This document shows, in pieces, positions 10,795 to 20,915 of a stretch of 30,290 nt of DNA (positions within the stretch are counted from its first letter, which is position 1; each line of letters opens with the position of its first letter). Source of the stretch: Reticulitermes lucifugus (lineage: Eukaryota > Arthropoda > Insecta > Blattodea > Rhinotermitidae). A program made the position numbers and the translations under genes. Location: positions 6,336-36,625 of the forward strand of contig JAKCWW010003024.1 in assembly GCA_026260175.1 (NCBI GenBank). The letters are read 5' to 3'. Below the pieces are notes generated by a model. The model was given only the letters and a program-made list of their open reading frames with translations. It ran no database searches and had not been told where the DNA came from.

Positions 10795-10950
10795 GTAAGT
10801 ACTGAGTCTCTGGCAGATGGCGTTAAACGTCAGGGGTTGTAGACCCATCATTCGGTAATATATATGCCTATTTACACGGAAACCGTATATACTAATACAA
10901 TCCAGTGTCTGTACTGTGTTTTCTTGCGCTCACAGAAGAATGATCTCTGA
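10795..10950 (+). repeat. Diverged local duplication, copy 1
   Basis: It aligns with 11180-11310. The best blocks are CAGATGGCGTTAAACGTCA against CAGACTGCGTTAATCGTCA and CATCATTCGGTAATA against CATCATTCGATAACA. A TTGC-TTGCGCTC-like end follows in each. The spacing is about 385 bp. Confidence 0.55.
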
Positions 10951-10970
10951 TATTGTTTGTTGTTTTTCAG

Positions 10971-11021
10971 GTTTTGTCGGCAATTGGCCTTGAAATCTCT
11001 CGGACTCTCAAACGTGACCTG
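10971..11021 (+). CDS. Candidate 51-bp micro-exon (unproven)
   Basis: A strong acceptor (tgtttgttgtttttcag, ending at 10970) and a consensus donor (gtgagtaa at 11022) bracket 51 bases, exactly 17 codons. Frame 0 is open and reads VLSAIGLEISRTLKRDL. Frame 1 is also open and reads FCRQLALKSLGLSNVT. The third frame has a stop. I do not recognise either peptide. The strand is opposite to that of the PR-domain exon, so it would belong to a nested or different gene. Good-looking splice pairs arise by chance in tens of kilobases, so confidence is low. Confidence 0.25.
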
Positions 11022-11179
11022 GTGAGTAATGAATGGAAATAACAGTCTCTTCCATATAACGTTGGTTCAACATAATATTCATAAGTTGGCTGCTCTGTTT
11101 CTCCGTATAATTATCACAATAGGATACTACAGCCCATATGAGAGCTGGCTTGATGTACAAATGCCCTCAAACAGGACGT

Positions 11180-11310
11180 AGTTACTCTCATTTTCTAACA
11201 GACTGCGTTAATCGTCAAACGGCCTCGACGCATCATTCGATAACATGTTGGGTTATAAATATAAACAAACTGTATGCATGTACGTTTGCTTGCTCTCGCG
11301 GAGGACGCCG
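11180..11310 (+). repeat. Diverged local duplication, copy 2
   Basis: This is the second copy of the segment at 10795-10950. It lacks the candidate exon that follows copy 1. It ends next to a homopolymer pair, nine As (11322-11330) and eight Cs (11333-11340). Confidence 0.5.
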
Positions 11311-11340
11311 GCAAAACGCTGAAAAAAAAAGGCCCCCCCC

Positions 11341-12696
11341 ATAGAAATTTCAGCATACATTGTACTGGAACTGCAGGTATGTTAGTAAAAACATTACAAT
11401 AGATTCGAACTACGTGCCACAAGACTCGGTATGTAGACCAATGTCACATTCCACTCTCCCTACAATCGTTCTAGCTATAACTACGAGCGAACTGTTGATC
11501 AGCAATGGTCAGTGCCCAGTTAATACTGTTCTGCGACTGCGCAGTCAGGTGGAAGAGTCGGACGCTCCTCCCGTCAAGTCGAGCCGATCCATTACGCAAA
11601 ATGCTCCCTCCGTTCCAGCCGTCTAGGACACACACTGCGTAACATGCTCATCTTATTAACACCACAGTCATGGAAGGCAACAGAAAGTGCTTGAAGTGCG
11701 TTATCAAGCAGTTAACTGCAACTGTTTCTACAAGTCTACAGCGATATTTGACACAGTGTTTCTAAACAGAGTGTTCTTGTGATTAGCATGTACCGTAGAA
11801 TTAGTGCATAATTTTATAATTTCGTTCAATTGCCATGTTTGTTTCCAATAGAAATATGCATTTTGGTCACACAAGAACAATGTTTAGTTTCGAACCTATC
11901 AGTGTACGTACTAATTGGCCAATTAGTTGATTAATTGGAACCGTTAATGTAAGTGGGCACCCTTCGCAAATTGCGTTTTGCCTGGCATTCTGCGCTTTTG
12001 GCCTCTAAATAAAACATGTTAATTAGAAGCGAGCATATCTTTGCTTTTCTCTGTCGTTTTATTTCCTACACCTGGTTACATTAGAAGAATAAACCGAGAA
12101 CAAATCAACTAGCGTTAGAGGAAATAGTACATTCATTAACAAAGCACTGGACTGTAAGCTGTGAATTCAAAAACATATGATCGTGCAAGTAATGAGTTTT
12201 TAATATTTGACATCTGACAGACTGCAAGGAACACTAACCAATTTCATGACATAACCAATTTTATGATACGAGGTTCTAAATTTGCCATTAAGTCAGGTAT
12301 CCGTTATGGCTCCATTTACGGAAAACTGTTACAGCTAGCTGCAGAATACATGCGTAATTTTGTAACGAATTTATTGTGCCGTACTGCGAAATAAAACATG
12401 TCACTAAATGACGTAAATTTACCCGAACAGCAACGGAAACTGAAAAATGTATTCAATGCGTATGGAACAAATACATACGTAGAGGACCAAAAGTAACAAG
12501 TACATAAAAGTGCAATTAGACTAATATTGATGTAAGCATTAAAATAACAGTACATATCACAAACGAGAAATTTCGGAAATAAAATGATATCAATATCCAG
12601 CGAGATTAAAGAATAAATAAAATCATATCTTAGTGAGAAGCCAATCCATGATCCAGCAGTGCGAATTTCAGAGCTTAGGAGGAATTAAGAGCAAAC
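11341..12696. other. Noncoding stretch with an 18-bp palindrome
   Basis: The perfect palindrome ACTAATTGGCCAATTAGT lies at 11910-11927, with TTAATTGG close by. These contain TAATT cores of the kind homeodomain proteins bind, but no function can be shown from sequence. The open frames here have no recognised domain. Confidence 0.5.
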
Positions 12697-12957
12697 TCAT
12701 ATCACGTATAGGTTACAAAATTTTCTGGTTTCACGGCTGATAAAAGCACAAAAATCGTCTTGGTCGATCCATCGCGTTAAAGTTGAGTGGTCTGGTAGAT
12801 GGGTACCAAACTTCCGGAGCAACGAACGCCTGCACCTAATAATAAAATAAGCCCATGCATATCTGTATTCATAGACTGCAATATGGACAGTATTCAAGCA
12901 ACTCAAGGTCTGCTGCTCCCAGATTGTGCTGTGCGGATTACTTGTCAGAATATCCAT
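12697..12957 (-). pseudogene. Possible relic of a helix-turn-helix transposon protein
   Basis: The minus-strand frame contains CRRSLLRKFGTHLPDHSTL followed by TRWI. This recalls the N-terminal helix-turn-helix segment of insect mariner-like or DUF4817 proteins (R-x-F-x-x-K[FY]-x-x-x-x-P ... [ST]I-x-RW[VI]). No catalytic domain follows, and the upstream half is unrecognised. Chance resemblance cannot be excluded. Confidence 0.3.
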
Positions 12958-13087
12958 AAGAATCTTTTTTAATTCTTACAGAATCCTTGCAAAATAATAT
13001 GAATTATTACTTCGTTAAGACAAATATGAAGTTGCCTAATTGTGAACTACTACTGACCGTAGAAAACTGTATTTACGATTCCTCTAT

Positions 13088-13116
13088 GGGGGGGGGGAGA
13101 AGAGAGAGAGAGAGAA
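13088..13116 (+). repeat. G10 run followed by a GA microsatellite
   Basis: Ten Gs (13088-13097) are followed by an AGA start and about seven GA units. Confidence 0.95.
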
Positions 13117-14600
13117 CTACAGAATATGTTTAAATTATTGTTCGTAAATCAGACAATCCAAAATACACTTTAAACAATAATTCAGGTCGACTACATTGTG
13201 TTAGATTACAATACCCTTTGATTTCAGATTAACAGAAACGTGTTTCACCACTTTTAATTGTCAGCACATGCATTTATGAGACAGGGGACGTCCAATCCGT
13301 TTCAAAATAAATAGGGCTCCACAGAAAAAAGAAAGGGACACTGCTCACTAACGGATACGAGAGGTGGGTGGATAATTAAATAAACGCAAATCGTATAATA
13401 GAAATATGTTTGTGGATAATAAAGGGAAAGAAGTTATACTCTTATGTTATGCGATTGCACGCAGTTTGGTGGACGGATTCTGACGTTTCGCAAGAACGTG
13501 TGGGAGCAGATGCATACGAAGCGTCTGCACCGAACTCAGAAGATCGTAATTTTGCTAGCCGGGCAATCACCAAATCTCACACAAAAAAGGAAGGCTTGTA
13601 CACGCTAAAGTTTTGGGAAACCTGTAGATCTTGTTACGCTTTATTTCCTGTACTTTTGTATCACTGGCCAGCATCCTAACAGTGGCTTTGTTAGTAGCGT
13701 ACAGTCTGCGTACTTCTGTGGCAATGGAATCCCTTTTACGAATTCCGCTTGGAGCACAGGCATCCGCTCTTAAGAAAGTTCAGAACCCGACTCCGTCAAT
13801 CCGTCTGTCTGCACACATGAAACAACTCTAGGAACACTAACCAGATTCTCATCGCACTTTAAACTTGCGCTTTCACCAAAATGTATTGACATATTGCAAT
13901 TTTAGTAAAAATCAGCCAAAAATAATGAACGTTTTATACGAAGACTTATGCCTGCATCTCTGTCTGTGAGAATCCCAAGCGTACGCGTGTAATATTTGTT
14001 GGAGCAAAAATATGTTACGAACAAAAGTTGTACAGAAAGTGAAGAATAATTTATCGCACGTACTGCTTTTCCGATGCGTCGTAGGAGTTTCGAATAATTA
14101 GCTAAAAACTCTTATGCTAAGGGTAATTTCTTCTCATGTATATTCGACAATATTTAACGGCCATCATTATTATCAAAGTCTTTCATTCTCGTAATAATTA
14201 CAAAATAACTTCCTCCCACTGTAATGTGCACGTAACACATATATGATATTCTATAAAATATTCCATGAAAATAATTTTATACACAATTACAAATGCTTTT
14301 GAACATATACGGGTAAATATCTAAAAGCTGATCACACCGAACACTTCAGCATGGCTAGTACGTCAGTTATAATTCCCTTGGACGGATGTCGCGCTCGGTA
14401 AGTGTGATTTATGTTGTTGTTTCTCTTGTCCTGAGGAGGTACATGCATTTGTGCAGGTTACCCAAAGAATTTCCTCTTTCTGATCTCTCTGGAACTGAAC
14501 AGATCTCAAAGCCTAAATCTCAAGAGCTGAATGTGAAAGTATGAAAGTAAAGAAGAATACATGGACGTAGACGAGAAAAACTGAGCAAAAAATGAAAACT
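13117..14600. other. Noncoding stretch, nothing recognised
   Basis: Open frames at 13410-13679 and 13631-13831 have no known domain. The sequence is AT-rich and shows no clear transposon end. Confidence 0.45.
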
Positions 14601-14668
14601 GAGGAGGAGGAGATGATGCTGATGATAATGATGATACGATGACAACGACTACGATGATGATAGACTAG
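14601..14668 (+). repeat. Imperfect GAG/GAT trinucleotide repeat
   Basis: Four GAG units are followed by a run of GAT-type triplets with interruptions. The antisense frame reads isoleucine- and serine-rich, an artefact of the repeat. Confidence 0.8.
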
Positions 14669-14835
14669 TAAGATGCAGAGAATTTCAATGCAGCGGTGAG
14701 GAATGCGCATAATCTTGTCCCTTGACATGTCGTAGGCCAGTGATATTGAGTTTGGCCAAAAGAGATTGTAAACGTGCCGCGCACTGTGTTTTGAACACCC
14801 CTGTCTACACCCAATTCTCCGTCTGCCATTAGGGT

Positions 14836-15048
14836 CTACAATTCCTGTGAATAGAATTGGGAGCCGAAGATCAAAGACATGAAGATCATCTCAGGGAGAC
14901 GTGGGCCGCAAAATTCTGCTGTGAACGAATTGCTACGTGCCTTTTGGTGAACGAAGTTAATAAGACTGCGGTAGTCGCATGCAGCAACAAACGCTCCTTC
15001 TGCACCAATCAACATGAACAACGAGTAGCTCGCTAGTCTTTTTAACAT
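14836..15048 (-). other. Small open frame with a signal-peptide-like start, unrecognised
   Basis: A 70-codon frame runs from a true ATG (context gaggaaaATG) to TAG on the minus strand. Its N-terminus MLKRLASYSLFMLIG has a basic start and a hydrophobic core. I know no family for it, and no promoter or splice evidence supports it. It is reported because it is the best-formed small frame in the stretch. Confidence 0.15.
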
Positions 15049-15197
15049 TTTCCTCCCTTGCGAGGATTACACGTCTGAATAATACCAACTAGTGTCACCG
15101 CATGACGTGGAAGTACCAAGGGTTGCATCCAACACCAAGACCGCTGTCCCCTCCGAAGTTCTGAAGTTAATCTCGTGACGTTTAGGTCGAACAGATA

Positions 15198-15413
15198 ATG
15201 GGATTTTTACATTCGCTTTCTTACTGCTCTTTCTCTGTTTATTCTTGTTTGTTCCTTTTTTATCTCTTCGTTTCTTCTTGCCTCATTTTTTCTCGTCATT
15301 CTTTCCTTACTGCCTTCTTTCCTCTCTTTCCTTCTCTTTTGCTGCTTTCTTTTATTTCTCTATTTCTTTTTTCTTGCCTTCCTCCATTCGTCCATCATTT
15401 TCTGTCTTTCCAG
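15198..15413 (+). repeat. Polypyrimidine tract, about 210 bp
   Basis: It is nearly all C and T with occasional single purines. TTCTT, CTCTTT and CCTTC words recur. A second tract of the same character lies at 16799-17066. The phenylalanine- and serine-rich open frames across it are products of composition. Confidence 0.9.
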
Positions 15414-15467
15414 TGGCGTCAGTTCTTTGTATGGATAGGTAAAGCTTGTTTATACTTTCTGAAACGT

Positions 15468-15703
15468 ATAAAGGTAAAGTTCACCCTAGAACAGGCCATG
15501 AAGGCCCAGAGGAGGAGTAGAGGTATAGCTCTACTCTTTCTTTAACCTCGGCGCTAGATGGGGGTGGGTGGTCAACACCACGCCCCGGTCGCGTTACCCG
15601 GTACCCATTGTACAGGAGGCTGGGTTGGCTGAAAATCTCGCCGCCATCGGGATTCGATCCCCGGACAGTCCAGCTCGTAGCGAGTCGCTATACCGACTGC
15701 CTG
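15468..15703 (-). mobile_element. tRNA-derived SINE, near full length
   Basis: This is the second good copy of the family at 8366-8649, same strand. The minus-strand B box GGATCGAATCC is at 15660-15650, with a diverged A box near 15703-15692. The core is slightly deleted (CAGCCTCCTGTACAATGGGT). The CTCTACTCCTCCTCTGGGCC block and a CTTTAC-type tail ending near 15468 are kept. It lies directly beside the polypyrimidine tract. Confidence 0.85.
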
Positions 15704-16798
15704 GCTAATTTACGTGACTGCTGTCTGTTTCACACACACGTCTTCCGGTACGTCGTATATAAGTGATAGACAGTTTTACATTGGCGATACATTTATTGAC
15801 CTTTAAAGATAGCCATTCTCATATCTCCATAACAGACGTGCGCTTTACATGTCTTTGACAATTTCGAAAATGCCTGTCTGCTTAATACACTGAACTAATG
15901 TACAATACTGGTTACCAATGCTGCCAATATAACAACACCCTTAATGTCAGCTTGTGGCTGTCCTGTCACAACGCCAACCTCCAGTAAAGACGCTTTAACA
16001 ATCGATTTCATAACAAAATGACATGAAACGCTATTGGCTGAATCAAATGACGGTGGGAGGATCGTTAAGAATGGGATGGGTGTTGCTACCGAATATCACA
16101 CACGAAATTATTTTAAAACATGTCGATAAGCGAAAGAAGGCAATGGTAATCCGCATGTCCGGTCCGGGTTTTCAATTAACTGCTGTGTGGTTTCCCGAAG
16201 AACAAGCCGCAAACTAAAACGTCTGGACTAAGCAATGAAACAAAGTGGTCTGTCCGTTCAGAGAGCGAGGCTGCCCACAAATGCCTGTCAATACCGTTGT
16301 GCTGTGTATTAGCATTACACGTTACTGTCAATCTAACATGAGCAAAATACCTGCTTTGCTAATTTTGCAACATGCTCCAAAGTCGGAAATAGGAAACTCA
16401 CAAGTGACGTACGGAAATTCTCTGACCTCCACAAAACTCCTCTGAAACCGATAATCTGAAACACGCAACACATGTTTCGATTTCCGACACAGGAATTTTT
16501 TTAATCGTCGCTGGTGAGTTCAGATCGGCACCGGCGATCACCGAGCCTCCTCTCAATTGATAGGGACTACACGGGGTGTCAACTGACACAGGCACACTGC
16601 CTTGCGTCTAATGTAATGTAATGTAATCTTAGAACATTACGTGCAATCCACTATACGCTTTGATATCGACGCGCTTAACTACAGCGTACGTAAGAACTCT
16701 GTGTGTTACACGCATACACCCTGCTTGCTCATATTAACTATGCAACTGTTTTCTAACAGATCGAAAAATAACTCATTTATCATGAATATTGGGTAAAA
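15704..16798. other. Noncoding stretch with a short TAATG microsatellite
   Basis: Three to four TAATG units lie at about 16610-16627. Open frames at 16023-16217, 16245-16445 and 16398-16595 have no known domain. Confidence 0.45.
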
Positions 16799-17066
16799 TT
16801 TGTGGCTTTTATCCCCTCTTTCTTTGTTTTTGCTTCCTTCGCGTTCCTCTCATACTCTTTCTTTCATCCCTGCTTTTACCTTTCTCCGTTCCTTTCTCCT
16901 TCACTGTCTCTTTATTCCTGCATTCCATACTATCTTCTCTGTCTTTGTACACTTCTTTCTTCTTTCCGCTTTTATTTTATTTCTCCCTCCTTCTCTACCG
17001 TCCCATCCTTCTCTGTCTACCTCTTCATTCGTCATTTATGCTCTTTCTTTCTCTCTTACAACATCG
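16799..17066 (+). repeat. Polypyrimidine tract, about 265 bp
   Basis: Composition and wording are like those of the tract at 15198-15413 (CTTTTATTT near TTTCTC, and a shared CATTCGTC). All three forward frames stay open for 90 or more codons because pyrimidine-only codons cannot be stops. It should not be annotated as a membrane protein. Confidence 0.9.
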
Positions 17067-17343
17067 ATAAGCTTTGAAATACAAATAGCATCGACCGGAG
17101 ACGCGTCCTTTGCCCGTCCTGCTATTGTACCAGATGATGGCGTGCCGGCGTATGAAAAGGTATCACCGCGACTTAATTGTCTGCTGTAACTTCCCCCCAC
17201 TGCATTAAGTGGAATGAAAATCAATTGCTGGAGTGAGGGCTAGCTTGTTAGAGAAACGGAAAGAGGGACTTTTTGGTGTCAGTGGCGGCTAGTTAGGATG
17301 ACAAATTCCAAATTTATATATTATCTTTCCGGATGATTATATT

Positions 17344-17576
17344 AGTCTGGGCTGTTCCAGGGCGGTTATTCGCCGACGTCTCATCGCAGAAGTCTGGGTT
17401 CGATCCCAAATTAGTCCATCGGGATTTGTGATGGACAGAGTGGGAGTAGGACAGATATTTCTCCAAGTATTTCGGTTTTCCCCTGTCAGCATCATTCCAG
17501 CAGCGCACCACACTCGTTCACTTGTCACCGAACCTTTATAATCTTAGCAACTGAAAACGTCGTTAAAATCATAAAA
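17344..17576 (+). mobile_element. tRNA-derived SINE of a second family
   Basis: A perfect B box GGTTCGATCCC lies at 17397-17407. The body reads GTCCATCGGGATTTGTGATG, then GGACAGATATTTCTCC, CGGTTTTCCCCTGTCAGCAT and CATTCCAGCA. It ends in a ATAATCTTAGCA ... AACGTCGTTAAAA tail. The A-box region is diverged. The body is unlike that of the 8.4/15.5 kb family, so it is a separate SINE lineage with its own tail. Confidence 0.75.
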
Positions 17577-18786
17577 CCGTGTATTAGTGGGGATGGCTCT
17601 GTCAGGAAAATTAAGTGTACGGCGTGGGCTAGACTCTTTACAGATTTCTTGGCATTTTACAGCAAGCAGGTTCCGTACACTACGTCTGTACTGGACACAG
17701 AATGAAAAACACGAGCTTCTGTGCAAAATCATCTGGAAAGCGGCCACTTGGAAGACTGAACTATGAATTGATAGCATTCAGCTTGATCTTACGTACGAGT
17801 TTGATGGTGGGAAGTAAATCGAACTGACTCAGGAAAGCGCCCACTTTGTATTAGCCTTGCTGAATCTTCAGATTCCTCGAACAGATGACATTAGAGGTAA
17901 TTTCTTCAACCTGTGGGCAAAGAGCAGCTGCTTGCCACCAGTCGGGATACGAGTCTGGACGCTTACTGCAAGCTTACTTAGAAGAAAGATATTGATCTGT
18001 AGTCTGTCATCATCAGACACGTAACGAACTTGTTCGTCTGTTCAGATTGGACACTACTCCGAGGGACATATCACGCAGGTTACAGTAGTATAAAGGTGTC
18101 TACAAGGGGATACTACTCAGGTAGTTTGCAGTGTATTTGATTTCCACCAACTGACAACTAATTTCTGATCCTACTCTATTATAAAAATTTGTTTCTTCTG
18201 ATCTTAGAAAAAAAAACGTCTGTTAGCAAAGTAATTCCGCTGCTCAGACACACTTTATGTTCTCAAGGCGAATGTTGTCAATTGGTAAACAGGCACCATT
18301 TTTCGGAAGGGCTTTTTACCCCAATCTTTATGGTAATCCACGAAGTCTTTATAGACTCTCTTGAAGCTGTGGAAAGCAAGCTCCTCCGAAACGTCGTTAA
18401 CTGTTTACCACTGTACATGGCGCCATGTTACAGAAGTCTTGAGTGATCATCAACACCGCTGTGAGAACTACAAATAACGCAAAACATTAGTGCTTCCAGC
18501 GAATGGTGGGAACAGTTTTACGCCTATATTGCAGGTACTTGTACAGTTCTAACGATCTGGCGCCACATTACTAGCCAGAACTGAGCATTAGTCACTCAGC
18601 TGACGGACAGCAGCCACTAACTGTGTGCCTCTTCGGTTGGTGGTTACTTAGTTGCTTAATCAGATAGGTGATCAATAGTTTGTTCATTACATATTCAATA
18701 ATTAGTTGGTTGTTTAGATTTCTAATTAGTTCATTAGTCTTCTTTAGCTTAGTTGTTACAGTTACATTCGTTGCCCTGTTCTCAGC
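17577..18786. other. Noncoding stretch with a TTAG-rich segment
   Basis: An 85-codon frame at 18189-18446 has no known domain. A 14-bp palindrome ACGAACTTGTTCGT lies near 18026. From about 18640 to 18745 the words TTAGTT and AATTAGTT recur without a fixed period. No gene evidence was seen. Confidence 0.45.
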
Positions 18787-19256
18787 GAGGCACACGCTGA
18801 GACAAAAGAAACAGTCGATTACCGAGCATAGTTACTATGGTTCACGCGTTTGTTCTGTACGAGGTACGAGCTGAGACAGAAGAAACAGTCGACTACCGAG
18901 CATAGTTGCTATGGTTGACGCGTTTGTTCTGTACCAGGTACGCGCTGAGGTAGAAGAAACAGTCGACTACCGAGCATATTTGCCATGGTTGACGCGTTTG
19001 TTCTGTACGAGGTACGCGCTGAGGCAGAAGAAAGAGTCGACTACCGAGCATAGTTACTATGGTTCACGCGTTTGTTCTGTACGAGGTACGCGCTGAGGCA
19101 GAAGAAACAGTCGACTACCGAGCATGGTTGCCATGGTTGACGCGTTTGCTCTGTGTGAGATACGCGCTGAGGCAGAAGAAATGGTCGGGTACCGAGCATG
19201 GTTGCCATGGTTGCCGCGTTCTGTGTGAAGTAAGTGCTGAGGCAGAAAAACAGCTG
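18787..19256. repeat. Minisatellite, about six and a half units of 74 bp
   Basis: Unit starts fall at 18787, 18861, 18935, 19009, 19083 and 19157, exactly 74 bp apart. A start at 19227 follows after a 4-bp deletion. Each unit carries GAGGTACGCGCTGAGGCAGA, GTCGACTACCGAGCAT and a GGTTGACGCGTTTGTTCTGT-like end. Units are about 85-97% alike, judged by eye. Since 74 is not a multiple of 3, the reading frame changes with each unit. Confidence 0.95.
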
Positions 19257-19408
19257 AGGGCAATAAAACATAGCCGAACCAGACTGCAGCACTCCGAAAC
19301 ACGAGATTAACCCTTGATTTGCTCTCAGAATAAAGAAACAACCGATGAAAGGGATTTGGATTAGCGCGTCAACATCACAGCGACCTGTCACGTGACGGTA
19401 TACCGGCT

Positions 19409-19479
19409 GTGTTCTATGTGAGAAACGCGCTGAGGAAGAAGAAAAAGTTGAGCATCGAGCATGGTTGCTATGCTAACGG
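19409..19479. repeat. Detached diverged minisatellite unit
   Basis: It contains GAGAAACGCGCTGAGGAAGA, then CGAGCATGGTTGCTATG, matching the 74-bp unit. It lies about 150 bp beyond the main array. The intervening DNA (19257-19408) may hold one or two decayed units: around 19321 a GCT ... AAAGAAACA ... GCGCGT order can be made out. Confidence 0.75.
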
Positions 19480-19631
19480 GGTGTGATTTATCAAGGATGA
19501 AAACTAGCCGGGCCGTAAGGTGGCAACACGTCATAAGTCGGGCAAGACGCTATTGTATGTAGTTATGCACACACGTGTACAAACACAATCGTATGAGCCT
19601 GTGTTACGTAGAGTAGCTGCATAGTCAATAG

Positions 19632-19827
19632 CATGGGTTTCCAACTTTTTATGGCAAAGGGCCACATCCATTATTGTGGGCTGGTTCGCGGGCCGCACGT
19701 GAAAAAATAACTGTAAGTGATGTACCTAACCGCCTTAATTATTGTGTAATTTTTATAGTATATACACAATTAAATGTGGCCGCGGGCCGCATAACACAAA
19801 TTGGCGGGCCGCGGGTTGGAGACATTG
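19632..19827. mobile_element. Short hAT-type MITE
   Basis: The left end CATGGGTTTCCAACTTTTTA and the reverse-complemented right end CAATGTCTCCAACCC are similar imperfect inverted repeats. The interior carries the GGGCCGC word three times, near both ends. This is characteristic of hAT-derived MITEs with a GGGCCGCGGGTTGGAGAC end. It has no coding capacity, and the target duplication is not clear. Confidence 0.7.
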
Positions 19828-20492
19828 TCTGTAGCAATGAAGCCACCACTGCACAAAATCGTCCGACAAGAACTGTAGTCAGTTACTAAGTGCTTCTCCG
19901 TGGTGCTGCCGTACGAAAAGAATCCACGAGTAATAGGGGCTGTGCAATCAGAGAGGGAGGCATTAAGCAAGTCAGTTAATCATTTTTGTGTGATCCCGCA
20001 CTAACAACCTCCCCTTCACCCTAACCCCGCCGCTATTTTAACAATCTGACACTCTCGGTAATGGTAAAGCGACAGGGTACAACTTATGTAATTGATTAGC
20101 CTCATTTTCTATGCTCGCCTGTGGAGATGAAGACATCCAACACTGATTCTTGGTCTCCTTTTCCCCGGGCCTTAATTGTAGCGTTTCTTCGTCAAAAGTG
20201 CGACATCTGTATGGAAGGGGGGTGAACGATGTGTATAAGCCACGCGGAAATTGTGATTTGCTTAACTGCAAATACAGGAGAGTTCAGCTGCTGAAGAAGA
20301 TGTCCATGTTGTGAAACCCCAAAGTTCGTCACAGTTCACACAAAAACCCACCACTTGACTTTGTTCCGAGTAATCTTAGACCACTTTGTACCTTCAAATC
20401 GTACTCCTGTACAGCCATTTCGTTGCTTCCCACACATCTGCACCTAAACCTTACAACTTGTTTCTTTCATTTAGTTTCTCTGGTTTAATTTA
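19828..20492. other. Noncoding stretch, one long minus-strand open frame of unclear status
   Basis: A 77-codon minus-strand frame (20271-20038) follows an acceptor-like ttccatacag. It has no known domain and no clear donor. Nothing else was recognised. Confidence 0.4.
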
Positions 20493-20640
20493 TTAATATG
20501 GCTCAGGATAGGGACACGTAGCGGGCTCTTGTGAATGCGGTAATGAACCTTCGGGTTCCATAAAACGCAGGGATTTTCTGGACTAGCTGATGACCTGTTA
20601 GCTTCTCAGGACTATGCTCCATGGAGTTAGTTTAATTTAT
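20493..20640 (+). mobile_element. LINE 3' end: last ORF2 codons and 3' UTR
   Basis: It starts at ATGGCTCAGGATAGGGACAC (MAQDRDT), with a TAG where the copy at 10 kb has a tryptophan codon. It continues [13 protein letters not shown] and stops. The 3' UTR follows, ending in ATGCTCCATGGAGTTAGTTT. GAACCTTCGGGTTC just before the stop would form a stem capped by a UUCG loop. It is 5'-truncated, as is usual for LINE insertions. Confidence 0.85.
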
Positions 20641-20702
20641 CCAAACCATCATTATGTGTAGCTATAATTACAAGTATGTTTAATATTTAACTGAATGGAG
20701 CC

Positions 20703-20915
20703 TGGATAGATCTGTCAATACAGCACCTAACCTACGCACTACATGAACGTGAAACTGGGGTTAGATTCCCGATTTGTCCTTCGTCACAACGTCCGGACCA
20801 TCTACGGATCCCACTAGCTTCCTATACAGTGGGTACTGGGGATTAAGTGGTCGTGGTCTGAAGCTGACACTCGTCTGCAGCTCTTACGGCGATTTTTGAT
20901 ACGCATATGTAGGTA
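20703..20915 (+). mobile_element. tRNA-derived SINE, same subfamily as 4381-4560
   Basis: The B box GGTTAGATTCC is at 20759-20769. An A-box-like TAGATCTGTCAA is at about 20707. The core TAGCTTCCTATACAGTGGGT is followed by ACTGGGG, then CTGAAGCTGACACTC and ACGGCGATTTTT. The core is shared with the 8.4/15.5 kb SINEs and the tail with 4381-4560. Confidence 0.7.

Noticed and set aside
15198-15545. Long forward open frame resembling a hydrophobic membrane protein
   Set aside because: It is a polypyrimidine tract. Pyrimidine-only codons give Phe, Ser, Leu and Pro and cannot be stops. The C-terminal part simply reads into the antisense of the SINE.
16789-17189. Three overlapping forward open frames of about 90-130 codons
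   Set aside because: They are open in all three frames for the same compositional reason. There is no domain and no codon preference for one frame.
17938-17990. tRNA-like hairpin with GCTTGC/GCAAGC ends and a B-box-like centre
   Set aside because: It is only about 45 bases long with no A box and no stable set of stems; likely chance.
18787-19256. CRISPR-like regular repeat
   Set aside because: Units are contiguous 74-bp tandem repeats without unique spacers, in a eukaryotic context.
18911-19391. Overlapping open frames on both strands across 18.9-19.4 kb
   Set aside because: They arise from the 74-bp minisatellite. The period is not a multiple of three, so the frame shifts with each unit and no single product is favoured.
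20038-20271. Minus-strand 77-codon frame behind an acceptor-like sequence as the next PRDM exon
   Set aside because: The peptide shows none of the remaining PR-domain motifs and no clear donor follows.
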